The translations under genes and the position numbers were made by a program. Positions 22,014 through 32,338 of a stretch of DNA of 64,000 bases are shown here, piece after piece. A model generated the notes under the pieces. It did no database searches. It was not told the DNA's origin and saw only the letters and a list, made by a program, of their open reading frames with translations. Position 1 is the stretch's first letter. Each line of letters opens with the position of its first letter. The stretch comes from Dechloromonas sp. CZR5. GTDB taxonomy: Bacteria; Pseudomonadota; Gammaproteobacteria; Burkholderiales; Rhodocyclaceae. The stretch lies in NCBI RefSeq assembly GCF_008711155.1, contig NZ_VUYQ01000006.1, positions 124,001 through 188,000 on the forward strand. Direction: 5' to 3'.

Positions 22014-23543
22014 ATGGACTCCCCGCTGCAATTATTTCGCGAGTTGCTCCCGTTCGGCCCATCAAGTGCCGAACAGAAGAGCGTTGCGGCAGTCCGCGGC
22101 CTGCTGGATACCCTGGTCGGCCTTTCTCCGCAGGAGACGGTCGCCAAACTGGCCGCCACTGTTTTGCCGACGGTGAATCGCCAGCCCAACCTGCACATGC
22201 GCTTCAAGCTGCTCGAGGACATCCGGCACGAAACCGAGCAGGCGCTGCCGAGGCTCGAACAGGAAATCAGCCAGGCCGTCCTGCCGCTGCCGCTCGTCAC
22301 GACAACCGCCGCACTTCACGTCGACAACCTGCTCAAGGGCCTTTCGATTGCATATGCCGGCATTGCGCGAGGCATCAACAAGGGGCAGATGGAAAGCGGC
22401 ATGAGCCACCTCTTCCACCGCAACCTCCAGCGTGCCATGGCCATGGTCTCCCGTCGCCAGCTGCTGGCCTACCGGGCCTATGCCGCGCCCTCCGCGTCGT
22501 CCTGGCAGACCCTGCACGATCTCTATCAAATGGTCCGCGGGCCGCTGGCGATGCCGCTGAACGGCGAAACGGCGCCCATCGAACACGAATACCTGGGTGC
22601 GCTCCTGTTCGCTTACCTCGAACCCAGCAAGCTGCCGCGTTCCGATCTGGAGATGATCAACATCTGCTCGCGCCAGTTGGCGGCCTATGCGAGCATTGGC
22701 GATGCACTGGCCGATCCCGCCGGCATCAAGCACCCGGACTCCTGCTTCATGGTACGTCCCGACGAAGGCAATCCGGGCTACCCGCTCTCGCGCCTGCAGG
22801 CATCCACCTCCACCTTCGGCAGCCTGCTGGTCGACTGCTCGCAGGTGCTGGCGGCACTCGATCGCAATATCACGCGCCGCCCTGGCAAGACCGTGGAGCC
22901 GGACCTCAATGCCCCGCCCGCCGTGCTGCAATCGCTGCGCGTGGCCATTGGCGGCAAGAGTTCGCGGCGCTTCAGCCGAACCCACTTCCGCCCCCGCGGC
23001 GATCTGGTTTCCGGATTCAATTCCGTCATCACCTTTTTGGACGGCAACGCCTTTTCACGGCGCTCGGTAGACGCCGCCCATCGTTACAACGGGCGTGAAT
23101 TCACCTCCAGCGAATGGGCGCTGGTTGACGAAAGCCCGGACGGATTCCGCCTCCGCTTCATCAAGGGTGAAAAGAAAACCCTCGGGGCCGGCGACATCGT
23201 CGCCCTGCAACCCCGCGAATCGAGCAAGATCCACGTTTGTTTCGTCCGCCGCATTTCATCGTCGCAAGTCCGCCTGGAAATCGGGCTCCAGTTGATGTCG
23301 CCGCAGGTCAGCGTCGTCGATGTCACCATCGAAGAGGTCGCGGGCGATTGCCGGGCCATCTTTCTGCATAGCCTGCCGGCTTACGGCAAGTTTTCCGGCC
23401 TGATCATTCCGCCGGGCAGCTATCGCTCCGGCCAGAAGGTCCTGGTCAAGCTGCCCGGACGCTCCCTGCTCCGCCAGCTCGGCAATTGCATGGAAGCCAA
23501 CGACGGCCTGGCATTTTTCTCCCTGGACCAGATTCCCGACTAG
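22014..23543 (+). CDS. Large cytoplasmic protein of unknown function, possible C-terminal PilZ-like domain
   Basis: A 509-residue protein with no signal peptide or membrane helix. The N-terminal half is alpha-helical and begins MDSPLQLFRELLPFGPSS. The C-terminal third is beta-rich (residues about 370-505), with spaced Arg/Val strands such as VCFVRRISSSQVRLEIGLQL. This reminds me of the PilZ-containing cyclic di-GMP-binding proteins annotated in this group. I do not see a clear RxxxR plus D/NxSxxG signature, so c-di-GMP binding is only a guess. The gene is divergent from DUF3301 with an 88-bp AT-rich gap. Confidence 0.7.
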   Translation: MDSPLQLFRELLPFGPSSAEQKSVAAVRGLLDTLVGLSPQETVAKLAATVLPTVNRQPNLHMRFKLLEDIRHETEQALPRLEQEISQAVLPLPLVTTTAALHVDNLLKGLSIAYAGIARGINKGQMESGMSHLFHRNLQRAMAMVSRRQLLAYRAYAAPSASSWQTLHDLYQMVRGPLAMPLNGETAPIEHEYLGALLFAYLEPSKLPRSDLEMINICSRQLAAYASIGDALADPAGIKHPDSCFMVRPDEGNPGYPLSRLQASTSTFGSLLVDCSQVLAALDRNITRRPGKTVEPDLNAPPAVLQSLRVAIGGKSSRRFSRTHFRPRGDLVSGFNSVITFLDGNAFSRRSVDAAHRYNGREFTSSEWALVDESPDGFRLRFIKGEKKTLGAGDIVALQPRESSKIHVCFVRRISSSQVRLEIGLQLMSPQVSVVDVTIEEVAGDCRAIFLHSLPAYGKFSGLIIPPGSYRSGQKVLVKLPGRSLLRQLGNCMEANDGLAFFSLDQIPD

Positions 23544-23661
23544 GAGCGGCCGGCCGCTTCGCCACAGCGCTTGCCTGCCGCAAGGACTACGCGGCACAAT
23601 TCCGGCCTGTCCGGCATCGCCCCGGTACCGGACATCCCCCACCCGAAACAGGCCCCTCCCG

Positions 23662-24507
23662 ATGCTCAGCTACCGCCATGCCTTTCACGCCGGCAACCAC
23701 GCCGACGTACTGAAACACCTCATTCTCGTCCAGATCGCGGAATACATGGGCGAGAAGCCGGCGCCGTTCTGGATCATCGACACTCACGCCGGGGCCGGAC
23801 GCTACTCCCTGGAATCGCCGCATGCCACGAAACTGGGCGAATACAAAGACGGCATCGGCCGCCTGTGGGATGCCAAGAGCCTGCCGCCGGCCGTCACCGA
23901 CTACGTCGATCTCGTCCGCCAGCTGAACCCCGACGACAAGCTGAAGCACTACCCCGGCTCGCCGTGGTTGGCCCGCCAGTTGTTGCGTGACAGTGACCGA
24001 TTGCGCGTCTTCGAAATGCACAGCACCGACATCAAGCTACTGCAGGAATGCTTCAAGGGCAGCGGCCGCGCCGTCACGGTTTCCGAAGGCGACGGCTTTG
24101 CCGGTCTGAAGGCGCTGCTGCCGCCCCCACCGCGGCGCGCCTTGGTCCTGATCGACCCCTCCTACGAGACCCGGAACGACTATGCCGCCGTGATCAAAGG
24201 CTTGCAGGAAGCCTTGAAGCGTTTCCCGACCGGCACTTACGCGGTGTGGTATCCGATGCTCGCCAAACTCGAATCCCGCCAATTGCCGGAACGCCTGAAA
24301 GGACTGGGCGCCAGGAACTGGCTGCACGCCACGCTGGAAGTCAAGGCGCCGGCCAAGGACGGTTTCGGCATGAACGGCAGCGGCATGTTCATCATCAACC
24401 CCCCGTGGACGCTGGAAAGGAAGCTGCACGAAACCCTGCCCCGGGTGACCGAGCTGCTGGCCCAGGGCGATGGTGCCAAATATGCTCTGGAGAGCGAATC
24501 GGTCTGA
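23662..24507 (+). CDS. rlmJ: 23S rRNA (adenine2030-N6)-methyltransferase
   Basis: A 281-residue protein opening MLSYRHAFHAGNHADVLKH, the near-invariant start of RlmJ. SAM motif I is IIDTHAGAGRY. Motif IV reads DPSYE, where E. coli has DPPYE. It methylates N6 of A2030 in 23S rRNA. The Pro-to-Ser change in motif IV is tolerated in several N6-adenine methyltransferases. The gene is convergent with the pyrophosphohydrolase gene. Confidence 0.94.
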   Translation: MLSYRHAFHAGNHADVLKHLILVQIAEYMGEKPAPFWIIDTHAGAGRYSLESPHATKLGEYKDGIGRLWDAKSLPPAVTDYVDLVRQLNPDDKLKHYPGSPWLARQLLRDSDRLRVFEMHSTDIKLLQECFKGSGRAVTVSEGDGFAGLKALLPPPPRRALVLIDPSYETRNDYAAVIKGLQEALKRFPTGTYAVWYPMLAKLESRQLPERLKGLGARNWLHATLEVKAPAKDGFGMNGSGMFIINPPWTLERKLHETLPRVTELLAQGDGAKYALESESV

Positions 24508-24546
24508 GCCGGAGCAGGCTCCGCCCGTCGCCACCGTCGCTCGGGA

Positions 24547-24903
24547 CTAACTGAACTCGGTGTACTTCGCCCGCGAGCCGTAGGCCTTGGCGACTGGGTA
24601 TTTGTCTTCGTTCTTGCGCAGCTTGTCGTAGGCCGCCGCCGCGAGGTCGATGCCCGCCTTGTCGGCCACCAGCAGCAAAAGCAGCAGGACGTCGGCGCAT
24701 TCGTCGCGCAGGGCCTCGGCCGATTTCGGCTCGCCCGGCATCGCGTCGATCTCCGCATCGCTCTTCCATTGCGTCAGTTCGAGCAATTCGGCCGCCTCGA
24801 GGTTGAGCGACACGATCAGGTTGCGCAGCGAATGGAACTGGCGCCAGTCGCGCGCATCGCGAAAGGCCTGTATGGCGGCGGTGAGTGCAGCAAGTTCGCT
24901 CAT
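24547..24903 (-). CDS. MazG-like nucleotide pyrophosphohydrolase (RS21-C6/dCTPase type)
   Basis: A 118-residue all-alpha NTP pyrophosphatase. The metal-binding acidic residues are in NLEAAELLELTQW (EExxE-like) and in LRDECADVLLLLL (ExxD). Proteins of this length and pattern (iMazG/RS21-C6) hydrolyse dCTP or modified nucleotides to monophosphates, acting as house-cleaning enzymes. I use the Met of MSELAAL at 24903; the longer open frame overlaps the divergent symporter gene. Confidence 0.88.
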   Translation of the reverse strand: MSELAALTAAIQAFRDARDWRQFHSLRNLIVSLNLEAAELLELTQWKSDAEIDAMPGEPKSAEALRDECADVLLLLLLVADKAGIDLAAAAYDKLRKNEDKYPVAKAYGSRAKYTEFS

Positions 24904-24994
24904 GTCCCGGTTCCTTGATTTGAAGCGGCGATGATGCCAGTCGTCGGCGCTGCCGACAACGTAGAATGGCGGCATCTCCGCCTCGAACCGCTCC

Positions 24995-26233
24995 ATGAAA
25001 CTCCCCTCGCTGAACACGCAAATCCTGATCGGCTGCCTGCTCGGCCTGGCGGGTGGCGCCTGGCTATCATCGCCTGGTGCCGCGCCGGTCGCACCGGACG
25101 TGCTATACGGCGCCAAGATGGTCGGCAACCTGTTCCTCGACCTGCTGCGCATGGTCCTGGTGCCGCTGGTTTTCGCCTCCATTGTCACCGGCGTCGCCAA
25201 CCTGCGCGCCCACGACCAGATGCACCGGGTGTGGACAACGACGCTGGCTTTCTTTTTCCTGACCATGGGGGTCGCCATCGTCATCGGGTTTGGCGCGGCC
25301 CATCTCTTCCAGCCCGGCCAGGGACTGCAGCTGGAGATGTTTGCCGAGGCGACCCGCAACTACCAGGCACGGCAGATGTCGCTGCCCGACTACGTCGCGC
25401 AGTTCATGCGCGGGCTGTTCCAGAACCCGTTCAAAGCGCTGGCCCAGGGCGATATCCTCGCCGTGGTGATCGTTGCCCTGTTTCTTGGCATTGCGCTGAT
25501 CGTCGGCGGCGAGCGCTACCGCAACATCCGCCAGCTGATGACTGAACTCCAGGAACTGTGCTTGATGATCGTCGGCTGGATCATGCGCCTCGCCCCGCTC
25601 GGCCTGGCCGCCCTGCTGCTGCAACTGGTCGCCACCCAAAACCATGCCCTGCTTGTCAGCCTCAGCCATTTCATCGCCGTCGTCATCGGTTCGACCCTGT
25701 TCCACGGCATCGTCGTCCTGCCGCTGATCCTCTGGCTGGTCACCCGCCACTCGCCCTGGCAATTCTTCAAGGGTTCGCGCGAAGCGCTACTGACGGCCTT
25801 CGTCACCAGCTCCAGCGCGGCGACGCTGCCCGTCACCTTGCGCTGCACCGAACAGCACCTGCACGTCAGGAAAGAAATCGCCAGCTTCGTCGTGCCGCTC
25901 GGCGCCACGGCCAACATGGACGGCACCGCCCTCTACGAGGCGGCGGCTGCCCTCTTCGTTGCTCGCCTGGCGGGCATCGAGCTCGACATCGCCAGCCAGA
26001 TGATCGTTTTCTTCGTCGCCATGCTCGGCGCCATCGGCGCGCCCGGCATACCCAGCGTCGGCATGCTGTCGATGGTGCTCGTGCTCGAATCGGTCGGCCT
26101 GCCCACCGAAGCCATCGCCATCCTGCTGCCCATTGACCGCATCCTCGATACCGTGCGTACCGCCGTCAACGTCGAAGGCGACATGGTGGGCAGCCTGGTC
26201 GTCCAGAAACTGGCCGCCACCGAAGCGGCTTAG
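24995..26233 (+). CDS. Dicarboxylate/amino acid:cation symporter (DAACS family)
   Basis: A 412-residue transporter with about eight membrane helices and two re-entrant loops. The diagnostic serine-rich HP1 motif is SSSAATLPVTLRC (residues about 268-280). The substrate/Na motif is GATANMDGTALYEA, and IGAPGIPSVGM is the HP2 loop. It takes up C4-dicarboxylates or glutamate/aspartate with H+ or Na+. It is a single gene whose stop is 7 bp from the end of the convergent gene. Confidence 0.92.
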   Translation: MKLPSLNTQILIGCLLGLAGGAWLSSPGAAPVAPDVLYGAKMVGNLFLDLLRMVLVPLVFASIVTGVANLRAHDQMHRVWTTTLAFFFLTMGVAIVIGFGAAHLFQPGQGLQLEMFAEATRNYQARQMSLPDYVAQFMRGLFQNPFKALAQGDILAVVIVALFLGIALIVGGERYRNIRQLMTELQELCLMIVGWIMRLAPLGLAALLLQLVATQNHALLVSLSHFIAVVIGSTLFHGIVVLPLILWLVTRHSPWQFFKGSREALLTAFVTSSSAATLPVTLRCTEQHLHVRKEIASFVVPLGATANMDGTALYEAAAALFVARLAGIELDIASQMIVFFVAMLGAIGAPGIPSVGMLSMVLVLESVGLPTEAIAILLPIDRILDTVRTAVNVEGDMVGSLVVQKLAATEAA

Positions 26234-26240
26234 CGTTCCG

Positions 26241-26678
26241 TCACGGCTTGAGTGGCATCTCGATGCCCTTGCGCTGCAGCCAGTTCTTGTCGAGCTCCCA
26301 ACGCACCTGCCGGATGCCCGGTTGCGCCAGGACGATATCCTTGGCCTCGTCCTGAACCTGCCCCAGCAGGCGTTCGACGGCGATGAAGGCCGGATTGTTG
26401 TGATCCTTGACGTTGATATCGGGATACAGCACGCCCAACATGCGAAAGGCCGGCACATCGAAATTGCGCGGCGTGCTCATGACCGCCGTATCGCCCTCGA
26501 CCCGGATGACATGGAACTGATACGGATACTCCCGCAATTTCTGGCTGGCCTGCGTCTCGATCATCCGGTTCAGTTCCCGGGTCCGCGGGTCCGGGCGCTG
26601 AATGGCCCAATCGACCGCCGCCAGAAGGGCCAGCACGACCAACACCCACTGCCACAACTTGATTCCACGAAAATTCAC
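26241..26678 (-). CDS. Membrane-anchored protein of unknown function
   Basis: A 145-residue protein with a single N-terminal membrane helix (LWQWVLVVLALLAAVDWA) followed by a soluble domain of mixed alpha/beta character. I place the start at GTG 26678 because aggag lies 5 bases upstream; the longer open frame lacks a ribosome site. No family is recognised. It stands alone between the symporter and the carbonic-anhydrase-like gene. Confidence 0.65.
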   Translation of the reverse strand: MNFRGIKLWQWVLVVLALLAAVDWAIQRPDPRTRELNRMIETQASQKLREYPYQFHVIRVEGDTAVMSTPRNFDVPAFRMLGVLYPDINVKDHNNPAFIAVERLLGQVQDEAKDIVLAQPGIRQVRWELDKNWLQRKGIEMPLKP

Positions 26679-26803
26679 ATCGACTCCTGTTTCATTGCTT
26701 GCCCGCAGTGCTGCCCCCAACCGACTCTCAGCGTAACATTGGCGGCCGGCCCCGAGTCGACCAACATGCAAATCGGCCTTCACCAACAACGGGAGAAACA
26801 GAC

Positions 26804-27325
26804 ATGCCCCTTTTCAAACTCGGCGACAAACAGCCGCAACTCGGCGACAACGCCTGGATTGCCCCCAACGCCACGATCATCGGCGACGTGCGCCTTGGCA
26901 AGAACAGTTCGATCTGGTGGAACGCCACCCTGCGTGGCGACAACGACCCGATCCACATTGGCGACAACACCAACATCCAGGACGGATCGGTACTGCACAC
27001 CGACGAGGGCGTGCCCATGCACATCGGCAACGACGTCACCGTCGGCCACCTCGTCATGCTGCACGGCTGCACGGTGGGCGACGGCAGCCTGATCGGCATC
27101 GGCTCGGTCGTCCTCAACCGCGCCGTCATCGGCAAGCACAGCATCGTCGGCGCCAATACGCTGATCCCCGAGGGCAAGGTGTTTCCGGATCGCTCGCTGA
27201 TCGTCGGTTCACCCGGCAAGGTCGTGCGCGAACTGAGCGATGCCGATGTCGCGAACCTGAAAAAATCGGCGGACCACTACGTGGCCAACGCTGCCCGCTA
27301 CCGCGACAAGCTTCAGGAAATCTGA
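26804..27325 (+). CDS. Gamma-class carbonic anhydrase family protein (YrdA-like)
   Basis: A 173-residue left-handed beta-helix protein with hexapeptide repeats. Zinc-ligand histidines fit HTDEG, VGHLVMLHGC and the following loop. N-terminal GDNAWIAPNATIIGDVRLG is the usual opening. These YrdA/CaiE-like proteins bind zinc; carbonic anhydrase activity varies and is unproven here. gggag lies 8 bases upstream of the start. The following secreted-protein gene begins 5 bp after the stop, so the two are probably co-transcribed. Confidence 0.88.
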   Translation: MPLFKLGDKQPQLGDNAWIAPNATIIGDVRLGKNSSIWWNATLRGDNDPIHIGDNTNIQDGSVLHTDEGVPMHIGNDVTVGHLVMLHGCTVGDGSLIGIGSVVLNRAVIGKHSIVGANTLIPEGKVFPDRSLIVGSPGKVVRELSDADVANLKKSADHYVANAARYRDKLQEI

Positions 27326-27330
27326 CGCGC

Positions 27331-27999
27331 ATGCGCCGCCCGGCTGCCCTGATCCTGCTGGCCATGGCCCTGCCAGGCCGGGCAGCCGACCCATGCGCCG
27401 AGCTCCCGAAGCCCTCGGTGACCATCAAGCAGCTGGAAACGCCGCTTGCGCTCAACACAACCTACAGCTACCGGTCGCTGACCAACCTCGGTTCGGCCCA
27501 GGCTCGCCCGGGCCAGCAGGTACTCGGTCTGACCCGGGGAAACGCGACGGTACGCTTCACTTCGAACACGCCCGCCATCGTCGACGCCAGTCAACGGTGG
27601 GAATGCGCCAGCCCGCAGATCGTCCTGACCTACGGCTTCAGCCCGATGACCGTCTACGTCGCCCGCGAGTTCCCGCCGGGCAGCTGCGCCCACAAGGAAA
27701 TCCACGAACACGAGATGCGGCACGTGCAGGCCTACCGGACGCATCAGGCCGAACTCGAGAAAACCCTTGCCGATACCCTCAACGCCCGTTTCGCCACCGG
27801 TGCACCGTGGCGAGGACCGGCCGGCCAGAGCATGGCGCGCCTGCAAGACGAACTGAACGAACGCTGGCTACCCTATGTGCAACGTGAGCTCCGGAAAGTC
27901 GACACGGCACAGGCCTTGATCGACACCAGCGAAGAATACGAACGGGTCGCCAACGCCTGTGACGGCGAAATCGCCAAGCGGCTGCAGACCAACAAGTAA
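27331..27999 (+). CDS. Secreted protein with HExxH motif (DUF922-like predicted zinc protease)
   Basis: A 222-residue exported protein. A short signal peptide (MRRPAALILLAMALPGRAA) is followed by a beta-rich domain. The motif HEHEMRHVQAYRTH then appears near residues 129-142, with HEMRH fitting HExxH and a further His downstream. The remainder is helical. This looks like the DUF922 family, annotated as putative secreted Zn-dependent proteases; activity is not shown. It is placed 5 bp after the carbonic-anhydrase-like gene. Confidence 0.72.
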   Translation: MRRPAALILLAMALPGRAADPCAELPKPSVTIKQLETPLALNTTYSYRSLTNLGSAQARPGQQVLGLTRGNATVRFTSNTPAIVDASQRWECASPQIVLTYGFSPMTVYVAREFPPGSCAHKEIHEHEMRHVQAYRTHQAELEKTLADTLNARFATGAPWRGPAGQSMARLQDELNERWLPYVQRELRKVDTAQALIDTSEEYERVANACDGEIAKRLQTNK

Positions 28000-28011
28000 G
28001 CCGGCAGAAAA

Positions 28012-28040
28012 AAGGCCACCGGCGTATCGACGGTGGCCTT
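28012..28040. terminator. Hairpin terminator between convergent genes
   Basis: AAGGCCACCG and CGGTGGCCTT flank a 9-base loop, with an A-run before the stem. It serves the secreted-protein gene and, from the other side, fliW. Confidence 0.85.
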
Positions 28041-28063
28041 CATGGAATGGCGAAAAACCCGGT

Positions 28064-28507
28064 TCAGACGCTGCTTGCCAGATTCGACAAGGTGATGTTC
28101 TGGTTTACCTGAACCATGACCTTCTGCAGGCCGACGCGGGCCTTGATATTGATCAGCAGCGGCGCACGCAGACTTGGAATGATCGCCGCCTTGCCACCCT
28201 CTTCCTGCTTGAACAAGACTTGCATCACGGCCACATCCTCGGCGGCCGGCGACTGCAGGATAGCCATCTCGGCATCGGAGAGCGCCAGCTCGTAGTTGAA
28301 GCCGAGCGTCACCGGATCGACGATCTGCAAGGCCAGTGCCGGGTCGTCCAGCGACTGCAGCGTATAGCTGCTGGGCTGGGCATTGCCTTCCTCGTGCACC
28401 AGCATGAACCGCTTGTTCTGCTCGAATCCGACCAGACCGTTCGGGAATGCAATGACCTTTTCCGGACTCACCTCGACTGCACCGAACAAATAGGTTTCTA
28501 CCTTCAT
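28064..28507 (-). CDS. fliW: Flagellar assembly factor FliW
   Basis: A 147-residue Fli[18 protein letters not shown] and the [11 protein letters not shown] block identify the family. FliW binds flagellin and, where CsrA is present, relieves CsrA repression of flagellin mRNA. The start has a strong ribosome site (aggaggaaggg on the minus strand). It stands apart from other flagellar genes in this window; csrA and fliC are not seen. Confidence 0.92.
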   Translation of the reverse strand: MKVETYLFGAVEVSPEKVIAFPNGLVGFEQNKRFMLVHEEGNAQPSSYTLQSLDDPALALQIVDPVTLGFNYELALSDAEMAILQSPAAEDVAVMQVLFKQEEGGKAAIIPSLRAPLLINIKARVGLQKVMVQVNQNITLSNLASSV

Positions 28508-28630
28508 ACCCTTCCTCCTCAATCTGATTGGAATATCGAACCTGACCATCCTACACCAACTGCACACGGTTGTATTTTCCGGCCGGATTGCGCATAGTTC
28601 ACCCCCCTTTTTTGCTGCACTGCCGCACCC

Positions 28631-30976
<2,346 letters not shown>

Positions 30977-31011
30977 GACCGACGCCTCTGCAGAAAACCG
31001 TCCAATCCCGG

Positions 31012-31037
31012 AAAGGCAGTCCGCGTGGCTGCCTTTT
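31012..31037 (+). terminator. Intrinsic terminator after tex
   Basis: AAAGGCAG and CTGCCTTT form a stem around a 9-base loop, running into seven T residues. This is a classic rho-independent signal. Confidence 0.88.
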
Positions 31038-31112
31038 TTTGTCGACGGCGACCGGGACGGCACGCCGGACAATGAAATGATAAAATCTCCACCTCAGTAG
31101 GAACGACCCTAT

Positions 31113-31460
31113 ATGACCAAGATATACGGCATCAAGAACTGCGACACCATGAAGAAGGCCCTGAACTGGCTGACCGAAAATGGCGTTGCCCATGAATTCA
31201 TCGACTACAAGAAAGCCGGCGTTGCCGAGCGCAATCTGCCCGACTGGGCGGCGCGCGCCGGTTGGCAAAAGCTGCTCAATACGCGCGGCCTGATGTGGAA
31301 AAAGCTGTCCGACGCCGAACGGGCCGATGTCGATGAAGCCAAGGCGCTGCAGCTGATGGCCGCCTATCCGTCGCTGATCAAGCGCCCGGTGCTCGATACC
31401 GGCACGCAGCTGCTGGTCGGTTTTGTGCCGGAAACCTACGCCTCGGAGTTGCAGAAATGA
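31113..31460 (+). CDS. ArsC/Spx-family thioredoxin-fold protein (YffB-like)
   Basis: A 115-residue ArsC-like protein. It opens MTKIYGIKNCDTMKKAL, with a single active-site Cys10 in GIKNCDT, and contains LNTRGLMWKKL and the cis-Pro segment LIKRPVLD. The pattern GIxNCDT and the length place it with YffB/Spx-like proteins. Those proteins are not arsenate reductases and may be glutathione-dependent thiol reductases. Its stop overlaps the hslO start (ATGA), indicating a redox-linked operon with hslO and the kinase gene. Confidence 0.88.
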   Translation: MTKIYGIKNCDTMKKALNWLTENGVAHEFIDYKKAGVAERNLPDWAARAGWQKLLNTRGLMWKKLSDAERADVDEAKALQLMAAYPSLIKRPVLDTGTQLLVGFVPETYASELQK

Positions 31461-32338
31461 GCGACAGTTTCGTCCGCCGCTTTCTTTTCGAAGGACTGGA
31501 TATTCGTGGCGCCATCGTGCATCTCGGGGATGCCTGGATGGCCATGCAGCAGGGCCGCGACTACCAGCCTACCGTCGCGCAATTGCTCGGCGAAACGGCC
31601 GCCGTCACGGCGCTGATTGCCGCCCAGTTGAAGCAACCCGGCCGCCTGACCCTGCAATTGCGCGGCGGTGGCCCGATCCAGTTGCTGGTCATGGACTGCA
31701 ACGAAAAACTGCAGATGCGGGGCATGGCGCGCAGCAATCCGGTCGTGCTGCCGGCACCGGTACCCGACCTGCTCGGCGCCCACCAGGGCGGCCAGCTGCT
31801 GATGAGCCTCGACCTGCCGACCGCGCGCCAGCCTTACCAGAGCTACGTTCCCATGGTCGGCGACAGCATCGCCGCTATCTTCGAACATTATCTGGAGCAA
31901 TCCGAGCAGCAACCCTCCCGCCTGTTCGCCACGGCGAGCCCGCGCGCCGCCGTCTGCCTCTTCCTGCAGAAAATGCCGGATGCCGATGCCCGCGACCCGG
32001 ACGGCTGGGATCGCATCACGCAGCTCGCCGCCACCGTGAAGACTGCCGAACTGCTCGAACTGGATGCCGAAAGCCTGCTCACCCGCCTCTTCCACGAAGA
32101 CATCGCGGCTCATGGTATCCGCCTCTACGACCCGCTGCCGGTTGCCTATCACTGTCCGGAGGATTGGGAAAAAGTCCGCGACATGATCCGCGGCATCGGT
32201 CGTGCGGACGCCGAGGCCATCCTCGCCGAGCACGGTGAAATCCTGATTCGCGACGACATCTGCAATCGCGACTATCGCTTTACGCCGGAAGATGTGACAG
32301 CGCTGTTCGCGGCCAGTGAAGGGCGGGCGCTGAATTGA
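31457..32338 (+). CDS. hslO: Hsp33 redox-regulated chaperonin with altered zinc site
   Basis: A 293-residue Hsp33. The N-terminal substrate-binding domain is intact (VMDCNEKLQMRGMA, GDSIA). In standard Hsp33 a C-terminal CxC plus CxxC holds zinc and acts as the redox switch. Aligned without gaps to the E. coli protein, this one has Cys233 but Glu235 in the first pair, and Asp266 with Cys269 in the second. Two of four cysteines are therefore replaced by acidic residues. It may bind metal differently or lack the classical disulfide switch. It overlaps its neighbours on both sides by 4 bp, in a three-gene operon. Confidence 0.9.
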   Translation: MSDSFVRRFLFEGLDIRGAIVHLGDAWMAMQQGRDYQPTVAQLLGETAAVTALIAAQLKQPGRLTLQLRGGGPIQLLVMDCNEKLQMRGMARSNPVVLPAPVPDLLGAHQGGQLLMSLDLPTARQPYQSYVPMVGDSIAAIFEHYLEQSEQQPSRLFATASPRAAVCLFLQKMPDADARDPDGWDRITQLAATVKTAELLELDAESLLTRLFHEDIAAHGIRLYDPLPVAYHCPEDWEKVRDMIRGIGRADAEAILAEHGEILIRDDICNRDYRFTPEDVTALFAASEGRALN

